Part shown: positions 10,536 through 22,132 of the stretch, piece after piece
Layout of the letters: every line of letters starts with the position of its first letter
Numbering within the stretch: the first letter of the stretch is position 1
DNA from: Artocarpus heterophyllus
Lineage: Eukaryota; Streptophyta; Magnoliopsida; Rosales; Moraceae
Length of the DNA stretch: 64,000 bases
Assembly: GCA_025403435.1 (NCBI GenBank)
Contig: CM046330.1
Span: 22,962,239 to 23,026,238 of the forward strand
Direction: 5' to 3'
Position numbers and translations under genes: made by a program
The notes under the pieces: generated by a model
The model's database searches: none
Seen by the model: only the letters and a program-made list of their open reading frames with translations
Told to the model about the DNA's origin: nothing

Positions 10536-11725
10536 TCATATTATATGCATATGTGTGAATGTGTTGGATGTTTCTATTGCCTTTTTCGCTATTTGTGATT
10601 ACATTTTTTTTCCGTCAATTCTTTCTTTGCCTTTAGATCTGAGTTGACAAGTGTTTCTTAAGTTTAGTTGGTAAATATAATAGTAAATATTTTTAAAAAA
10701 ATGTAATTAGAAAAGATAATAGAAAATATATCTCAAAAAAATTAAATTAATGAATTTCTTTTATGTGTGAAAAAATACTTCACGTCTAAAACTTAAAAAA
10801 AATCTAAAAAAAGAAAGAAAAAAAAAAAGATAGATAGAGAATTGAGAATATTAAAATAACAAAATATGAAATGGTGGATGAGAAAACAAAAATGAAGTGG
10901 TTGAAAAGTAATAATTTTATGAAAAGATTATCGGTAATTTTTGAATTAAAGGATGTGCAGTGAGTAAATTCAATTACTTTAAAATTAAGTGAGGTATGTA
11001 TTTAGAATGAAGGTGTGGAAAGTTAGGGAATTTGCCATCAGAAACTGTTTATGTTTTTCGTTTTGCTGCGTTAAAGAAAAATAGGATTAAACTGCAAACT
11101 TTCTCTGTACAATTCGTCTATAACAGGTTACAATTTTTTTTTTTTTTTTGGTATGTTGTATAAGGTTAAAAAAACTAGAGCTCATAGTGAAGAAGCTAGC
11201 TTTAAAAAAGTGCTAGTGTATTGTAAATCATTTTATGTGTGGATGCTCCCTTTTAGTGTTCCACAACCAAGCTTGTAGTTTATTGCATATAAAACCCTAT
11301 CATTTAGACCTTATTACCTCTCTTTTATTCTCTTTATAATATTGTGCAATATCCCCCCTAAATCCCCTCTTAATGTTGTATGTAACTTATGTCTTCTTGG
11401 CTCACATCCACTTATGGTTCTTAGCCTATAAATAGAGAATATTTGAGCATGTATTTTACACTCATCATAAGTGAATGACATTATGGAAAGTTACTTTACC
11501 ACTCATATTCTTTTTGTTAATTATTTTTAGTTTTCTGTAATGTTTTATGTTTTTGTTAATTGTTTTATAATATGTCATTATTTTTATTATAGATGCGAAT
11601 TTGATTGAAGACTTTTAAAATTTTGGAGTTCACCTTAATACCAGCTTCATGACAACATGCACTATAAATTTGACGTTTTCAATCAAAGGACTCTTTCATT
11701 GTCGAGACTATTGTGGTAAAGATTT
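10536..11725. other. AT-rich stretch with no recognisable gene
   Basis: Holds A/T runs (for example T15 near 11133-11147) and a GCCTATAAATAGAG word at about 11423 that looks like the TATA region of an LTR or promoter. No coding pattern of any length. A decayed LTR around 11230-11500 is possible but no boundaries or TSD were found. Confidence 0.5.
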
Positions 11726-13624
11726 TGTAGCGACCCCATTCCCCTCCCCCCACTAGGAAAGAGAGGAGAAGAGCGCCACGCATCGTTCGTTTGTGCATGA
11801 GAAGATGGGCCAGTTCGACAAGCCGAACTTTCCATCGGTAGGCCGATCATAGACACTATAAGAAAAATAACCAAACCTTAACTCAACTTTAATGCAGAAA
11901 TTATCATATCATTAGCAGCGAAAATAATAAGATTACAACACTTATACAAAAGCTAAAAAAAAAATCCTCTAAATGTCCTCAATAACAATTCTTAGTTTCT
12001 AATAACATCAAAGGAATACTTAGAAATAAATATTGCATCTTAGACTCGTCATGGGACCTTGGACCATTCTTGCTCAGTCATCTACATCTTTACTTGGAAG
12101 CTTACCTGCATCACGAGAACTATATAAGCATAATGCTTAGTAAGTAAACCATGGTAGTTCCACATAAAAACATACTTTCATAAACATACATTACTTTTAG
12201 GTTTTCGGGCCCGTAGCATAACGTTAATCTCTAGCAGTCAGAACCCATAACATACATACATGAATGGTCCCTATCTTGGAACTTACTTCTTCCTCAAGGA
12301 TTTGACCATATAAACATGAATAACGTGACTAGTTCACGACAACAAGAGAGTTCACATCATACTCATGAAAAATCATAAAAACATCTTTAAACATATTCAT
12401 CATAGCAACATATATAACTTTAAAACATGCTTTAAAACATACTATTGTTCAAGTGATACAGTGGAGGGTATACTTACTCAAACCATTTAGTCATGATCAT
12501 CTTAGATTCTATACATCATCATTCATTCATTCTTCACATCACATAATATATCCCATCATATAAAGTTGGAAACAAATGAACATCTTCATGATTTTCTATC
12601 CTCTCTTCATGCATTTATATGTCTCCTTAAATATTGTGTTTCCTTATTATTTTCTTTCTTTTAGCTCTTTCATTCTTTGATCTTCTCTCACTCTCTCCCT
12701 TGGCAGCAAATAAAGAAAGAGAAAAAAAAAGGAAGACGTGAAATAAGATGAGTGGAGAGAATAATATGAAGGATGGGAACAATAGGTAAAAGAATTGATA
12801 ATTTTCTATACGTAAAAGAATTGATAACTTTCTAAATGGGTTTGAGAGGACTTGTGGGAGATATAAAAAAAAGAGCAATTCAGGTGAGAAATATAAGAAA
12901 TGATGGGATAGGAAAGGAATAATTAATACACTACAAATGTTAGGCCAAGATGCAATAGATATCCATGAAAGGATGAGAGGAATTAGAGGAAAGTCCAAGT
13001 CAATGATTCAATAGGGAACATAATGATATTACCTTAATGATTAGATAAGAAAGGAATAATTAATACACTAGAAATGATTGGCCAAGATGCAATATATCCG
13101 TGAAAGGATGAGAGGAATTAGCAGAAAGTCTAAGTCAATGATTCAACAGGGAACATAATGATATTACCTTGACCTACCACATGTATAGGATTCCAAATAA
13201 GTCAATAAATCAATTATAAAAGAATTAAAAGAAGATTGAAGATAATATGACCATAAGTCAAATATTATACCTCAACAAACACACACATCCACTTTCTCAC
13301 AGTCATCCACGGCCACCAAACATTGCAACTTACAAAATATTGTGCACAAACCTCTATAAAATAAAATATGGCAACTACTAGTAATTTGTCCACCACACAC
13401 AAATTTAACGTAATGATTACCAATCTTCATTTCTTCATACGGAAACCAACTACTACATAAAACATATATATATATATATAATTATAATACCTTTGCATGA
13501 AGTTCTATCATCCCATAAACACATGGCAATTTCATAAAAAAACAATCAATAAATAAGTGATAAAAATAAAAACATATTCATATAATCTCAACTAGACCCA
13601 TAGCTTAAAATTTAGGGTGTTACA
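11726..13624 (-). mobile_element. Solo LTR, 1.9 kb, imperfect TSD
   Basis: The plus strand starts TGTAGCGACCCCATT and ends TTAGGGTGTTACA, so the minus strand reads TGTAACACCCTAA...GGGGTCGCTACA, a common gypsy LTR design. The flanks GATTT (11721-11725) and AATTT (13625-13629) agree at 4 of 5 bases, as expected for an old TSD. No PBS or PPT is adjacent, hence solo. A palindromic GTTCGACAAGCCGAAC word lies at about 11814-11831. Confidence 0.75.
12905..13175. repeat. Two-copy tandem repeat, period about 137 bp
   Basis: GAAAGGAATAATTAATACAC occurs at 12912 and 13049. The following ~125 bases match closely, including GGAACATAATGATATTACCTT at the end of both copies. It lies within the solo LTR. Confidence 0.9.
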
Positions 13625-13888
13625 AATTTCTTATAGATTATCAATGTGGTATGACCTAAAAGTTGATCATTTCATGATTAAAGATTTCTGTCATGTAAGT
13701 TTTCTTCGAATGTAAGCCTTAATTTAATATGCTCTGGGAATTCTTTCTTGTTTTCGTCATTGCAGTGGTTTGAAGGCCATATTATACTAATAGAAGGTAG
13801 TATAAATGGAGTATACATGATTCTCATACACAATGTTGTCTGGTAAGTATACTTTCGTTAATGATTCTAATACATTATCACAAAATAT
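13625..13888. other. Pre-insertion flanking DNA with splice-like signals, no assigned gene
   Basis: A stretch at about 13768-13841 is bounded by a TCATTGCAG acceptor-like and a CTGGTAAGTAT donor-like sequence. The enclosed 70-odd bases are open in one frame (WFEGHIILIEGSINGVY). I recognise no protein family, so this is only an exon-like island. Confidence 0.25.
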
Positions 13889-15388
13889 TATTGGGTTTTG
13901 TTGAATTTTGTGGTTCAAATAAACAATAGAAAATCAAAATTAATTCCCACAAAACCTCGCAGGATCCATGCAATTCGATTAGATTGATAAGAAAGTCATA
14001 GAATCTTACCAGGATGACAAAAGGGACAAGATTGCTGGAAGGAAAAGAGCAGGTTCACTCCGGTGACACCCTAACTCGAGCTTTTTGTATTCGAGATCCG
14101 ATTCAGACATTATTACTTAAAGCAACTCCCTCTACAGGTATCCACATGAACATACTCTTTCAAAAATGAATTTGTGTGCTAGCACCCTCTTCTTGCGTTA
14201 AATAACTATCTCTAATTTTAGGGTTTTTAATGTTTTTTCCTTTTTGAATAAGAGAATGGCTTTTCTCTTCTAATTCTACCGGAAACCCTAAAACAGATAT
14301 ATATGTGTTGACTTTGAGAAAGAGTCAGATTTTAACTAGGGTAAACTATAATTCATAGAATCTAGACAATGTCAGATTTAATGAACCTAGACATATCTAG
14401 TACATCAAATCTGGACATTACTAGGTTCATTCAACCTAGACACAGTAAACCCAAAATTCATTTTTGGTTTGTTCTAAGTGTACGACCTTGTAGGTTCACA
14501 TAACGTTGGTAGTGGGCTTGAAATTCTATTTTTGGCCCACAAATCATAAGCGGCCTTTAGCAAGATATTATGATTACCCAAGTTAAGCGAATGTCAATAA
14601 TCCGACATAACCTAATATACAATAAGTATTAAAGTCCTTTTGTTACTAGATACCTTGATTGAACATAAGGCATGGTTTATGTTATCCTTATACTATTCAA
14701 TCATATTATTTCTCGATCTTAAGTAGATTGATATTGATAACCCTTATCAATACATTCCAGTATGGCCATACATTTTTCTTCAGTCTAACTTATCAAGGGG
14801 CCCATAGATATCTTTCTTATAATAAATAAGGGACAAATTCCTTCTTAATCACTCACATGCCTCACATGATTCACTCTATATCCACCAACAATCCATTCTA
14901 TCATCCTGTTAAAGATAAAATTAGAATGTGTCAAAATATAGAATTTGTCATGTAGGAAACAATGGTGATTTCAAGTTAGAGGACTAGGATAATACTATTA
15001 TGATGAGAATCACTTATGACAATTATCCATGCAGTATTCTCATCGCGAGTCAATCCAACACATCATTTCTCAAATATGTATCTATGAGTTGACTTAGTAT
15101 CTCATACACATGATTAGTAAAACATAATTATTAGTCAAACTTCATGCTAGTCTTCATTCATTATTATCCCAATAATAATGATTGACTAGGGATAATTTAG
15201 AATAGAATTCAATTTTCACCTAATAGTTTTACTATCAAGTCACATACTTGATAACCTTAGGCAGAATTAACTATTCATGGAATTAGAATAAAAAATAATA
15301 TTGAAAATACCTCTTTATTAATAAAATGCAAATGTAACGAAGTCAGCATATGTTCATTACATAATTAGCCTAGGGCACATCACTAACA
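13889..15388 (-). mobile_element. Solo copia-type LTR, about 1.5 kb
   Basis: The minus strand begins TGTTAGTGATGTGCCCTAGG, a start I associate with plant copia LTRs, at the right end of the block. The other end falls near AACCCAATA. With the boundary at 13889 the flanks are AATAT (13884-13888) and AATAT (15389-15393), a perfect 5-bp TSD. The exact left end is less certain, as a TG...CA reading would put it about 10 bp inward. No PBS, PPT or coding sequence adjoins it. Confidence 0.6.
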
Positions 15389-15764
15389 AATATGAAATTA
15401 ATAATTATGGTCATTTTCATAGATACCTTGAACCATGTACACTCTATTTCACTTTACCCTTCAATTTTTTGAAACCAGTCAAAATGCTCTATGATATATA
15501 GAAAACAACTCAAAATGCCCCCTCTATCTGGTTACATCTATTTCCTAGAAACTCTATTTCTGTTTCTTTTTTGTTGCATCTAATTGCAACTTCATTTCAC
15601 GTTTGAAGAACTTTCAAACGTTTTAATTTGACTTTTTTTTTCTTCCAATTATATTTTGTAAATATTTATTGGGAAAAACTTCGACTACCAGTACTTTATT
15701 TTTATGCATGTTTTTTTTCTTTGGCTAAATGTGATCGTGAATATATATTTACAGTAAAATATTA

Positions 15765-16522
15765 GGGTTATTAATACTAGTAGTTTCTAAACTTTAGGAA
15801 CTATCTCACTTTGCTTTTTAAATTTTAAAAATCATCACTTTACCCCTTAAACTTTTAAAACTTCTCATTTTGCCCCCTAATTTTTAAAAACCACTATTTT
15901 GCCCTTAAACTTTCAAAACTTCTCACTTTGTCTTATAAAGTTCTGATTTTTTTGTCCAAATATTTAAGTCTACATAATTTACAAATTGGTCATCTATATG
16001 GGCAAAAATGATATTTTATTACTCTTACGCTTTGTTTCATGTTTATACTCTCACTTTACTTCTTTGTTTTTTTATTTGAACCCTCATTTAGAAAGTGTTT
16101 GTTTGTACACTTCTTCTCATTTTTAATGCATAACTCATTTAATAAGTCGATATTGTTTATTGATATCTAAATTTGAATACTAAATAAGATGAGTTTTGCA
16201 TTAAAGATGAGGACATATCGATAAACAATAGATGAGAGTGTAAACATGAAACAAAACTTGAGAGTAATAAAATCTCATTTTTCCTATATAGGCGATGCAT
16301 GTGGAATCACGTGAGCTGAATTCCGTCTATTTGCATGAAAAATCAGAAAATATGTGATAAAATGAAGAGATTTGAAAGTTCAAGGACAAAATGGTAATTT
16401 TAAAATTCATAGGGTAAAGTAAGAAGTTTTGAAAGTTTAAGAGATAAAGTAGTGATTTTTAAAATTTAGAGGATAAAGTGAGAAAAACTTTAAAATTTAG
16501 AGGCTATTGGTGTTAATAACCC
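15765..16522. mobile_element. Mutator-like MITE with long TIRs and perfect 9-bp TSD
   Basis: The element is 758 bp. Ends are GGGTTATTAATAC and GTGTTAATAACCC, and the inverted arms continue for about 150 bp (rows of CACTTTRCCCYTTAAACTTT-like text on the left and the complement on the right). The flanking 9-mer AAAATATTA is exact on both sides (15756-15764, 16523-16531). Long TIRs plus a 9-bp TSD are diagnostic of the Mutator superfamily. No transposase. Confidence 0.85.
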
Positions 16523-16867
16523 AAAATATTACTAGAAAGCATTAACCAAGAAAATGATAAACTTAAAGCAAATAGGAATTGTTGGAGATTTCAGGCTTCG
16601 TTTTGTGCCCATTGACAATACTGAGCTTATTTTTAGATTACAAAATGAGTACACTCTAGTGAACTCAAAAATTTGGACAAATAAAAAGTAATTTTAAAGC
16701 TATGGAGATGAGGTTGAGGAAGTAAATCTCGATGCCCTTTTCTTAGATATTTGGAGACGAGGATGAGAAAAGCATTTAATGACAAATCCTGAGTTAACAT
16801 AGCACTTTAGAGAGGGAAAAGAAAAAAGAGAGAGAAAGAGAGTGGAAATGCTTTTGGTGTCAAACAG

Positions 16868-16975
16868 TTCTAAATAGGCCCGTTGGGCTATGGCCCCAGC
16901 CCTTCATATGAGGTGGGCCGGCCCACCCCATGTGAGGGCCTCAAGCTGTAGCCCGAAGGGACTGAAAAGAGTTTT
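16868..16975. repeat. GC-rich palindromic patch
   Basis: A cluster of GGGCC/GGCCC words centred on the palindrome GGTGGGCCGGCCCACC at about 16912-16927, with flanking GGCCCGTTGGGC and GTAGCCCGAAGGG. It stands out from the AT-rich surroundings. Confidence 0.6.
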
Positions 16976-17338
16976 TCTTTGGTGTTGGATACTTTTACAG
17001 AGGAAGGAAGAGAGGTCAGAATGAGGGAAGAAGGAAGAGAGAAATAAGACTAATAGAGAGAAAAAGAAGGAGAGAAGGGGAGAGAAGAAAAAAGAATTAG
17101 AAAAAAATTAAAATAATAAAATAATAAAATATTTTTTAATAATTAATTATTTATATATATTTAATTAAAGTTTTAATATATTTTTAACATTGTGTCATGT
17201 CAACAAAACTGAAAAATTTATAAACAAAATTAGACGGAGGGGTATTTTGAGTAGTTTTCTATAAATCAATGGACATTTGGCCCAATTTCACAAAATTAAA
17301 GGATAAAATAAAACAGGGTACATAATGAAAATAATCCT

Positions 17339-17974
17339 AGTAATTGTTACAAAGTAATCAATTAATAAGTACCGAGGTTATGCTCATTAATATGCTTCAT
17401 AGTTTACATTTATATTTTCTTTGAAAAAAAATAATGAGTTGCTTTTTGGTTACAATTCTTGGAATATATTATTCTTTCAATAGTGTCGTTGTAGTCTTTT
17501 TGTTTTGTTTTTAGGGGATTTTGATATTTTTATTGGCATCTTTAATTTGGAATCATTGTATATCGATTGTCAACTTTAGGGGAGTTGATATCATCTTTTT
17601 AATACCCCCATTTTTTTAACCTTTTAAAAAGAGATATCTATAGTGATTGTATGATGTACTACCATCATGGATGATGTGGTCAAGATTGTAACAACAACAA
17701 CAACAACAGTAATGTGGCTTTTATTATTCAAACAGATGATATGAAAAAATTGATTTTGTCTAATTAGTTTTGTATATTCCTAGTAGTGCATATTGCACGA
17801 TTTATCAGTATTGAGTTGTTCATGTTTAAAATTCCATTTATATCTCCCTCTCTCCCTCTACAACATCTTGTAGGGTTTTTAGGTTGGCTTCTTTGTGCTG
17901 CCCCCACTCTCCCATTGGGTCGAACCTAGGAACTGCCTTAAGCTAGTTGCTAGTGCGATGGCCTTAAAGAGAGG
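17339..17974. other. Spacer with (CAA)n and a possible SINE-like tail
   Basis: Mostly AT-rich without coding pattern. A (CAA)n microsatellite lies at about 17690-17709. At about 17925-17970 the minus strand reads GGCCATCGCACTAGCAACTA...CTAGGTTCGACCC, which resembles the pol III A/B-box arrangement of tRNA-derived SINEs. No TSD was defined, so this is tentative. Confidence 0.35.
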
Positions 17975-19934
17975 GGTTAGACAAATGAGTATGCAGCAGA
18001 ATTTTAAAAATTTTAAATCAGAGTATTTTCTAAAATACAAGTTTGAGATGCTAAATACATAAATTAATGACAGATTTTACTAGCCTCGTTTGTGAACTGA
18101 AAAGCAGCAACACTATGTGAAGAGAAGAACGTCCCAAAGAGCCTCAATCAACTGGTCTTCTTTGCTATTCGCTATCCACGATCGGAGTGTGGGTGGTCAC
18201 ATATCGTACACATTTTCCTCCAATGACTCTCCTTCTAACCACTTGAGAATACCTAGAACTAAGGTTCTTGATGTTGAACAATAGCTCTCAGGGAGATTTA
18301 GAAAGGGAGTTTCAGAGTTTTTCAAACTAGAATACTCACTCTTTGCCTCTTAAATGATTTGAATAACTAAGAAAACTCAACTCCTATTTATAGTGGTCGA
18401 ATTTTGGGTTAAACCTTATCAGATGAGGCCTTAAAATTCAAATATGGCAACTTCTTATGAAAAACATGTCAAAAATGTGCATACAGATTATCCTATGATT
18501 GGCAAACCAATTGGGAGACGACTTGTTGAACTTACTCCATCGACAAGTCGAAGTTTACCATCGACTTGTCAAACTAACGATAATCTTGAACCTTGAGAAT
18601 ATTTTATTTTTCACCCAAGAGTCTTAGATAGAGCCTTAGTTTTAATTAAAATAACCCAGTAGAGAAGTAATCTGATTAAAATAGTCATATACAGATAATC
18701 CCATAGAAAATAAAATATTATCCAAATAATTCAACATGTTTATCTTAAATTAATTTACAAAATTAATTCAACCAATAAATTAACATGAATTATTAAATCC
18801 AATCTTATCTAATTTCAACCAATCTAATAATTTAACATAAGTCACTAATATATAGGAAAAACATGCCATATCGTTATAGGATTCATAATGAGCTAGCAAA
18901 AGGGACCTGATGGACATATATAGTTTAAGCTCTTATAATTATAAAATACAATATCCTAGATACATATTTTATAATTATCAACTCTAATGCTACTCTACTA
19001 AAAGCTTAGAATCGCACTCTCGAACTATATAAAATTACGAAGCTTTATCAAGCTAATCGTCTATGACATATCATAATGTGTTACATCCCTATAGGATATT
19101 CACAATCAGCTTAAGGATAAATTTCATTTTACTTTCCTGATTATTTTTATCTTACATTTTATTATCACACCATTGAAATACTTACTATCCATAGATAGTA
19201 TACCATTAGGTTACTCCTATGTATCAAGTGGTTGAGTACTCTAGTCTTCCAATTACAAGAAATACATATAAGAGAATATCATTAACACTACAAAAAGAGC
19301 TACGGATTCCATATCTATGATAATGAGTTTACATGAATCAAGAATTATGTCTCTAACATACTGGTATTCTTACCATCATTAAGTCAGGATATCACTCTTT
19401 AGTACATCAAAAGACAAAAGTCAAGAATACAAGCTCATTAGTCATTTTGGATTAAGACACAACACATATGATTGTCTAAAGTGAATTGATTTGCACAAAC
19501 AAAATTATTTACGAAATCAATTCAACTTTATGTCCCGATCCAATACATCATCACCTATGACAATGCACCAATGTTTCTACTCTTAGAATCCCACTCCGAT
19601 GACCAAAACAAGCCATTTTCTATCAGGGATGTAGACAACATAACAATCTTAGCAAGAATAAAGAGTCCCACTTTATTCCCTTGATTGTGGATCTTATGAT
19701 TTAGACCATCACCTTTATAATTTATGTCTTCTGCGTAATCTATCTATCATATGCACAATTCTTAAAGGTTTAGACCGACAGTCTTAAACTTTTTTTTTGC
19801 TTATCATACATTTAATAGTAATGAACATAAAGAGGATAATATTTGGTCTATGAATAATAAATAAACTCTTTATTGATAAAATGTCTCCAAAAACGTATTA
19901 CAACATTTTACTCCTTATGGTGCTATGTCTAACA
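17975..19934 (-). repeat. 3' LTR (about 1.96 kb) of the minus-strand copia
   Basis: The plus strand begins GGTTAGACAAATGAGTATGC and ends GCTATGTCTAACA, matching in reverse the plus-strand family LTR (TGTTAGACAT...TTTCTAACA). A purine-rich PPT (AGTGAGAGAT on the minus strand) lies just inside at 19935-19945. The first base has mutated from the canonical TG complement. A GTCGAA/TTGTCAAAC palindromic patch lies near 18515-18575. Confidence 0.82.
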
Positions 19935-22132
19935 ATCTCTCACTTGTACTAAGTGAGTAAATATGACATATCTCGTATCCCCATAGCCTCTACATGCTTT
20001 TTGAAAACTCTCCTAGTTAGTGTCTTCTTGAAAGGATCAGCTAAATAGTCCTCATACACGATTTTGCATAGTGCAACATGCTTGCCCTCAACAAAGTCCT
20101 TTATCACATTGATACTTTCTATGAATATACTTACCCTTCTTATGAAACCTTGGTTCCTTAGCATTAGCTATTGCTGTAGCGTTATTACAATGCAGCGTTA
20201 CCACCTTATCTATACCAGGAACTACCTCAAGATCCCCAATGAACTTGTGGAGCCACACTTTTTCTTTTGATGCATCAGTAGCTGCCACATACTCGGCCTT
20301 TATCTTTGAATATGAAGTGTAATCTTGATTTACACTTCTTCAAACAATGGCACCATTACCTAGAGTACACACAAAACTAGAAGTCGATCTTCTTGAATCC
20401 AAACAGAATTGGAAATTCGAATCAGTATATCCTAAAGGTGTTAAATCCTAACCCAAAAACACAAGCATATTCCCTTGAGTCATCCTTAGGTACTTGAAAA
20501 TATGCTTAACTATAACCTAGCAATTCGGTCCTAGATTGACTTAAATTGACTTACTATCCTGACCGCATAACGAATGTTTAGTTGTGTGCAAAGCATAACA
20601 TACATGAGACTACCCACTGCCAAACTATAAGGCACCTTATTCATGTATTCTCTTTCTTCATCAGACTTTGGTGAGTCTTTCTTAGATAGAGTAATTCCAG
20701 ACCTAGATGGTTACCCACCTATTTTGAAATTCTGCATTGCATACTTCTCGAAAATTTTATCTATGTATGCCGCTTGGGACAACGCTATCATTTTGTTCTT
20801 CCTATCCTGAAAGATCCAGATACTGAGAACATAGGACAAAGCAATCATTTTGTTCTTCATATCCTGAAAGATCTAGATACCGAGAACATAATTAGATTCA
20901 CCCATGTCTGTCATGTCAAATTGCTTGGTCAACCATCATTTGACTTATGACAATGCCCCAATGTCATTGCCAATTAGTAGAATGTCACTACATAGAGCAG
21001 TAGAAAAACCTTTCGATGCTTAATATGTTTATAAACACATGCTTCATCCACGTTTTGTTTGAACCCATAAGTCTTGTTCACCTGATCAAATCTTATGTTC
21101 CAAGAACAGGAAGTCTGCTTAAGTCTATAAATTGACTTTAACAGCTTACAGACCTTACCCTTTTGATCCTTAGCCTTAAACCCATCTTGTTACACCATAT
21201 ATATGGACTTATCAAGATAGCCATTTAGAAAGGTTGTCTTGACATCCATTTGCCAAATCTCGTAGTCAAGAGCTGCAGTTATGGACAAGAGAAGCGGATG
21301 AACTTAAGCATAGCTACAAGCAAAAAGGTTTCTTCGTGATCGATTCCTTCCTTCTACATTTATCTGTTAGCTATAAGTCTAGCCTTATAGGTTTTAACTT
21401 TCCCATCTGCTCCTCTCTTTCTCTTATAGATCTACTTACACCCTATATGTTTTAGCCCTTTCGAGAAGATCCATAATTCCCAGACTTCATTAGTCTCTGT
21501 AGGCTTCATCTTAGTGCTCATGGCTTCTATCTAAAGCTTTGAATCAACATCCTCCATAGCCTCTATATAAATGTAAGGATCCCTATCATGTTCAACCGGT
21601 TCTGCTAAGTAGGCTTCATCATTGAACATATACCTCTCGGGTTGACGCCCGATCCTCCCACTACGTCGATGCCCCTTAAGTTGTTGTTTGATTGTTTTTT
21701 CTACATTAATTGGATTGGTTTCAATTGGAACCCCTAGAGTGATCGAACCACTCACCAACTCCCCGATACCACTTTACTTTGAGGCTTAAAGTTGTTCACG
21801 TAACCTTCTTGAAGGAATGTTGCATTCGTTAAAACCATGACTTTATTTTCTTTTGGCTTATAGAAATAACTCCCGTTAAACCCTTTTGGATATTATATAA
21901 ATACACAAACATAAGAACGTGCTTTTAACTTGTTTGCTTCATTATATAGAACATGAGCTGAACATCCCCATATGCTAATATGGTTTAAGGATTTCTTTCT
22001 ACCCGTCCACAACTCGTGAGGAGTTTTAGGAACCAATTTTGAAGGAACATTGTTCAAAAGATGACATATGGTTTGTAGTGCCTATCCCCAAAAGAATAAA
22101 GGTAATGTTGAATAACTCATCATGGAACTAAT
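19935..22132 (-). pseudogene. Copia pol 3' half: RT and RNase H remnant
   Basis: The RNase H end reads HKKGKYIHRKY, then VIKDFVEGKHVALCKIVYED and YLADPFKKTLTRRVFKKHVE, the usual C-terminus of plant copia polyproteins (TADI.TK.L). Upstream in gene order, RT text includes a linker stretch MVSGSITLGVPIETNPINVE (21531-21758). The catalytic YVDD site is visible at about 20981-20995 but one base is missing, so the frame breaks inside the motif. Many further stops. The LARD insertion at 22133 separates this from the integrase. Confidence 0.82.
20981..20995 (-). other. Frameshifted RT catalytic motif (YVDD)
   Basis: The minus strand reads CTATGTAGTGACATT, where the sister copy at 48130-48141 has TATGTAGATGAC. 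One base is lost between the two Asp codons, destroying the catalytic pair. Confidence 0.7.

Larger units (their letters stand above)
15406..17338. mobile_element. Long-TIR (Mutator-like) non-autonomous element
   Basis: The left arm (about 15406-15535) and right arm (about 17215-17338) are inverted repeats. TATAGAAAACAACTCAAAATG on the left matches the complement of GTATTTTGAGTAGTTTTCTATA on the right, with the text extending on both sides to a GTACC...CCC block and to the ends. Flanking 9-mers TAATAATTA and TAGTAATTG agree at 7 of 9 bases, compatible with an old Mutator-type TSD. The interior has no coding sequence, a GGCCC-rich palindromic patch near 16870-16975, and a nested second element. 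Confidence 0.5.

Noticed and set aside
11580..11725. Possible exon continuing from 11580-11725 to 13630-13700 across the solo LTR
   Set aside because: Splice-like signals are present but the joined translation has stops and resembles no protein family I can name.
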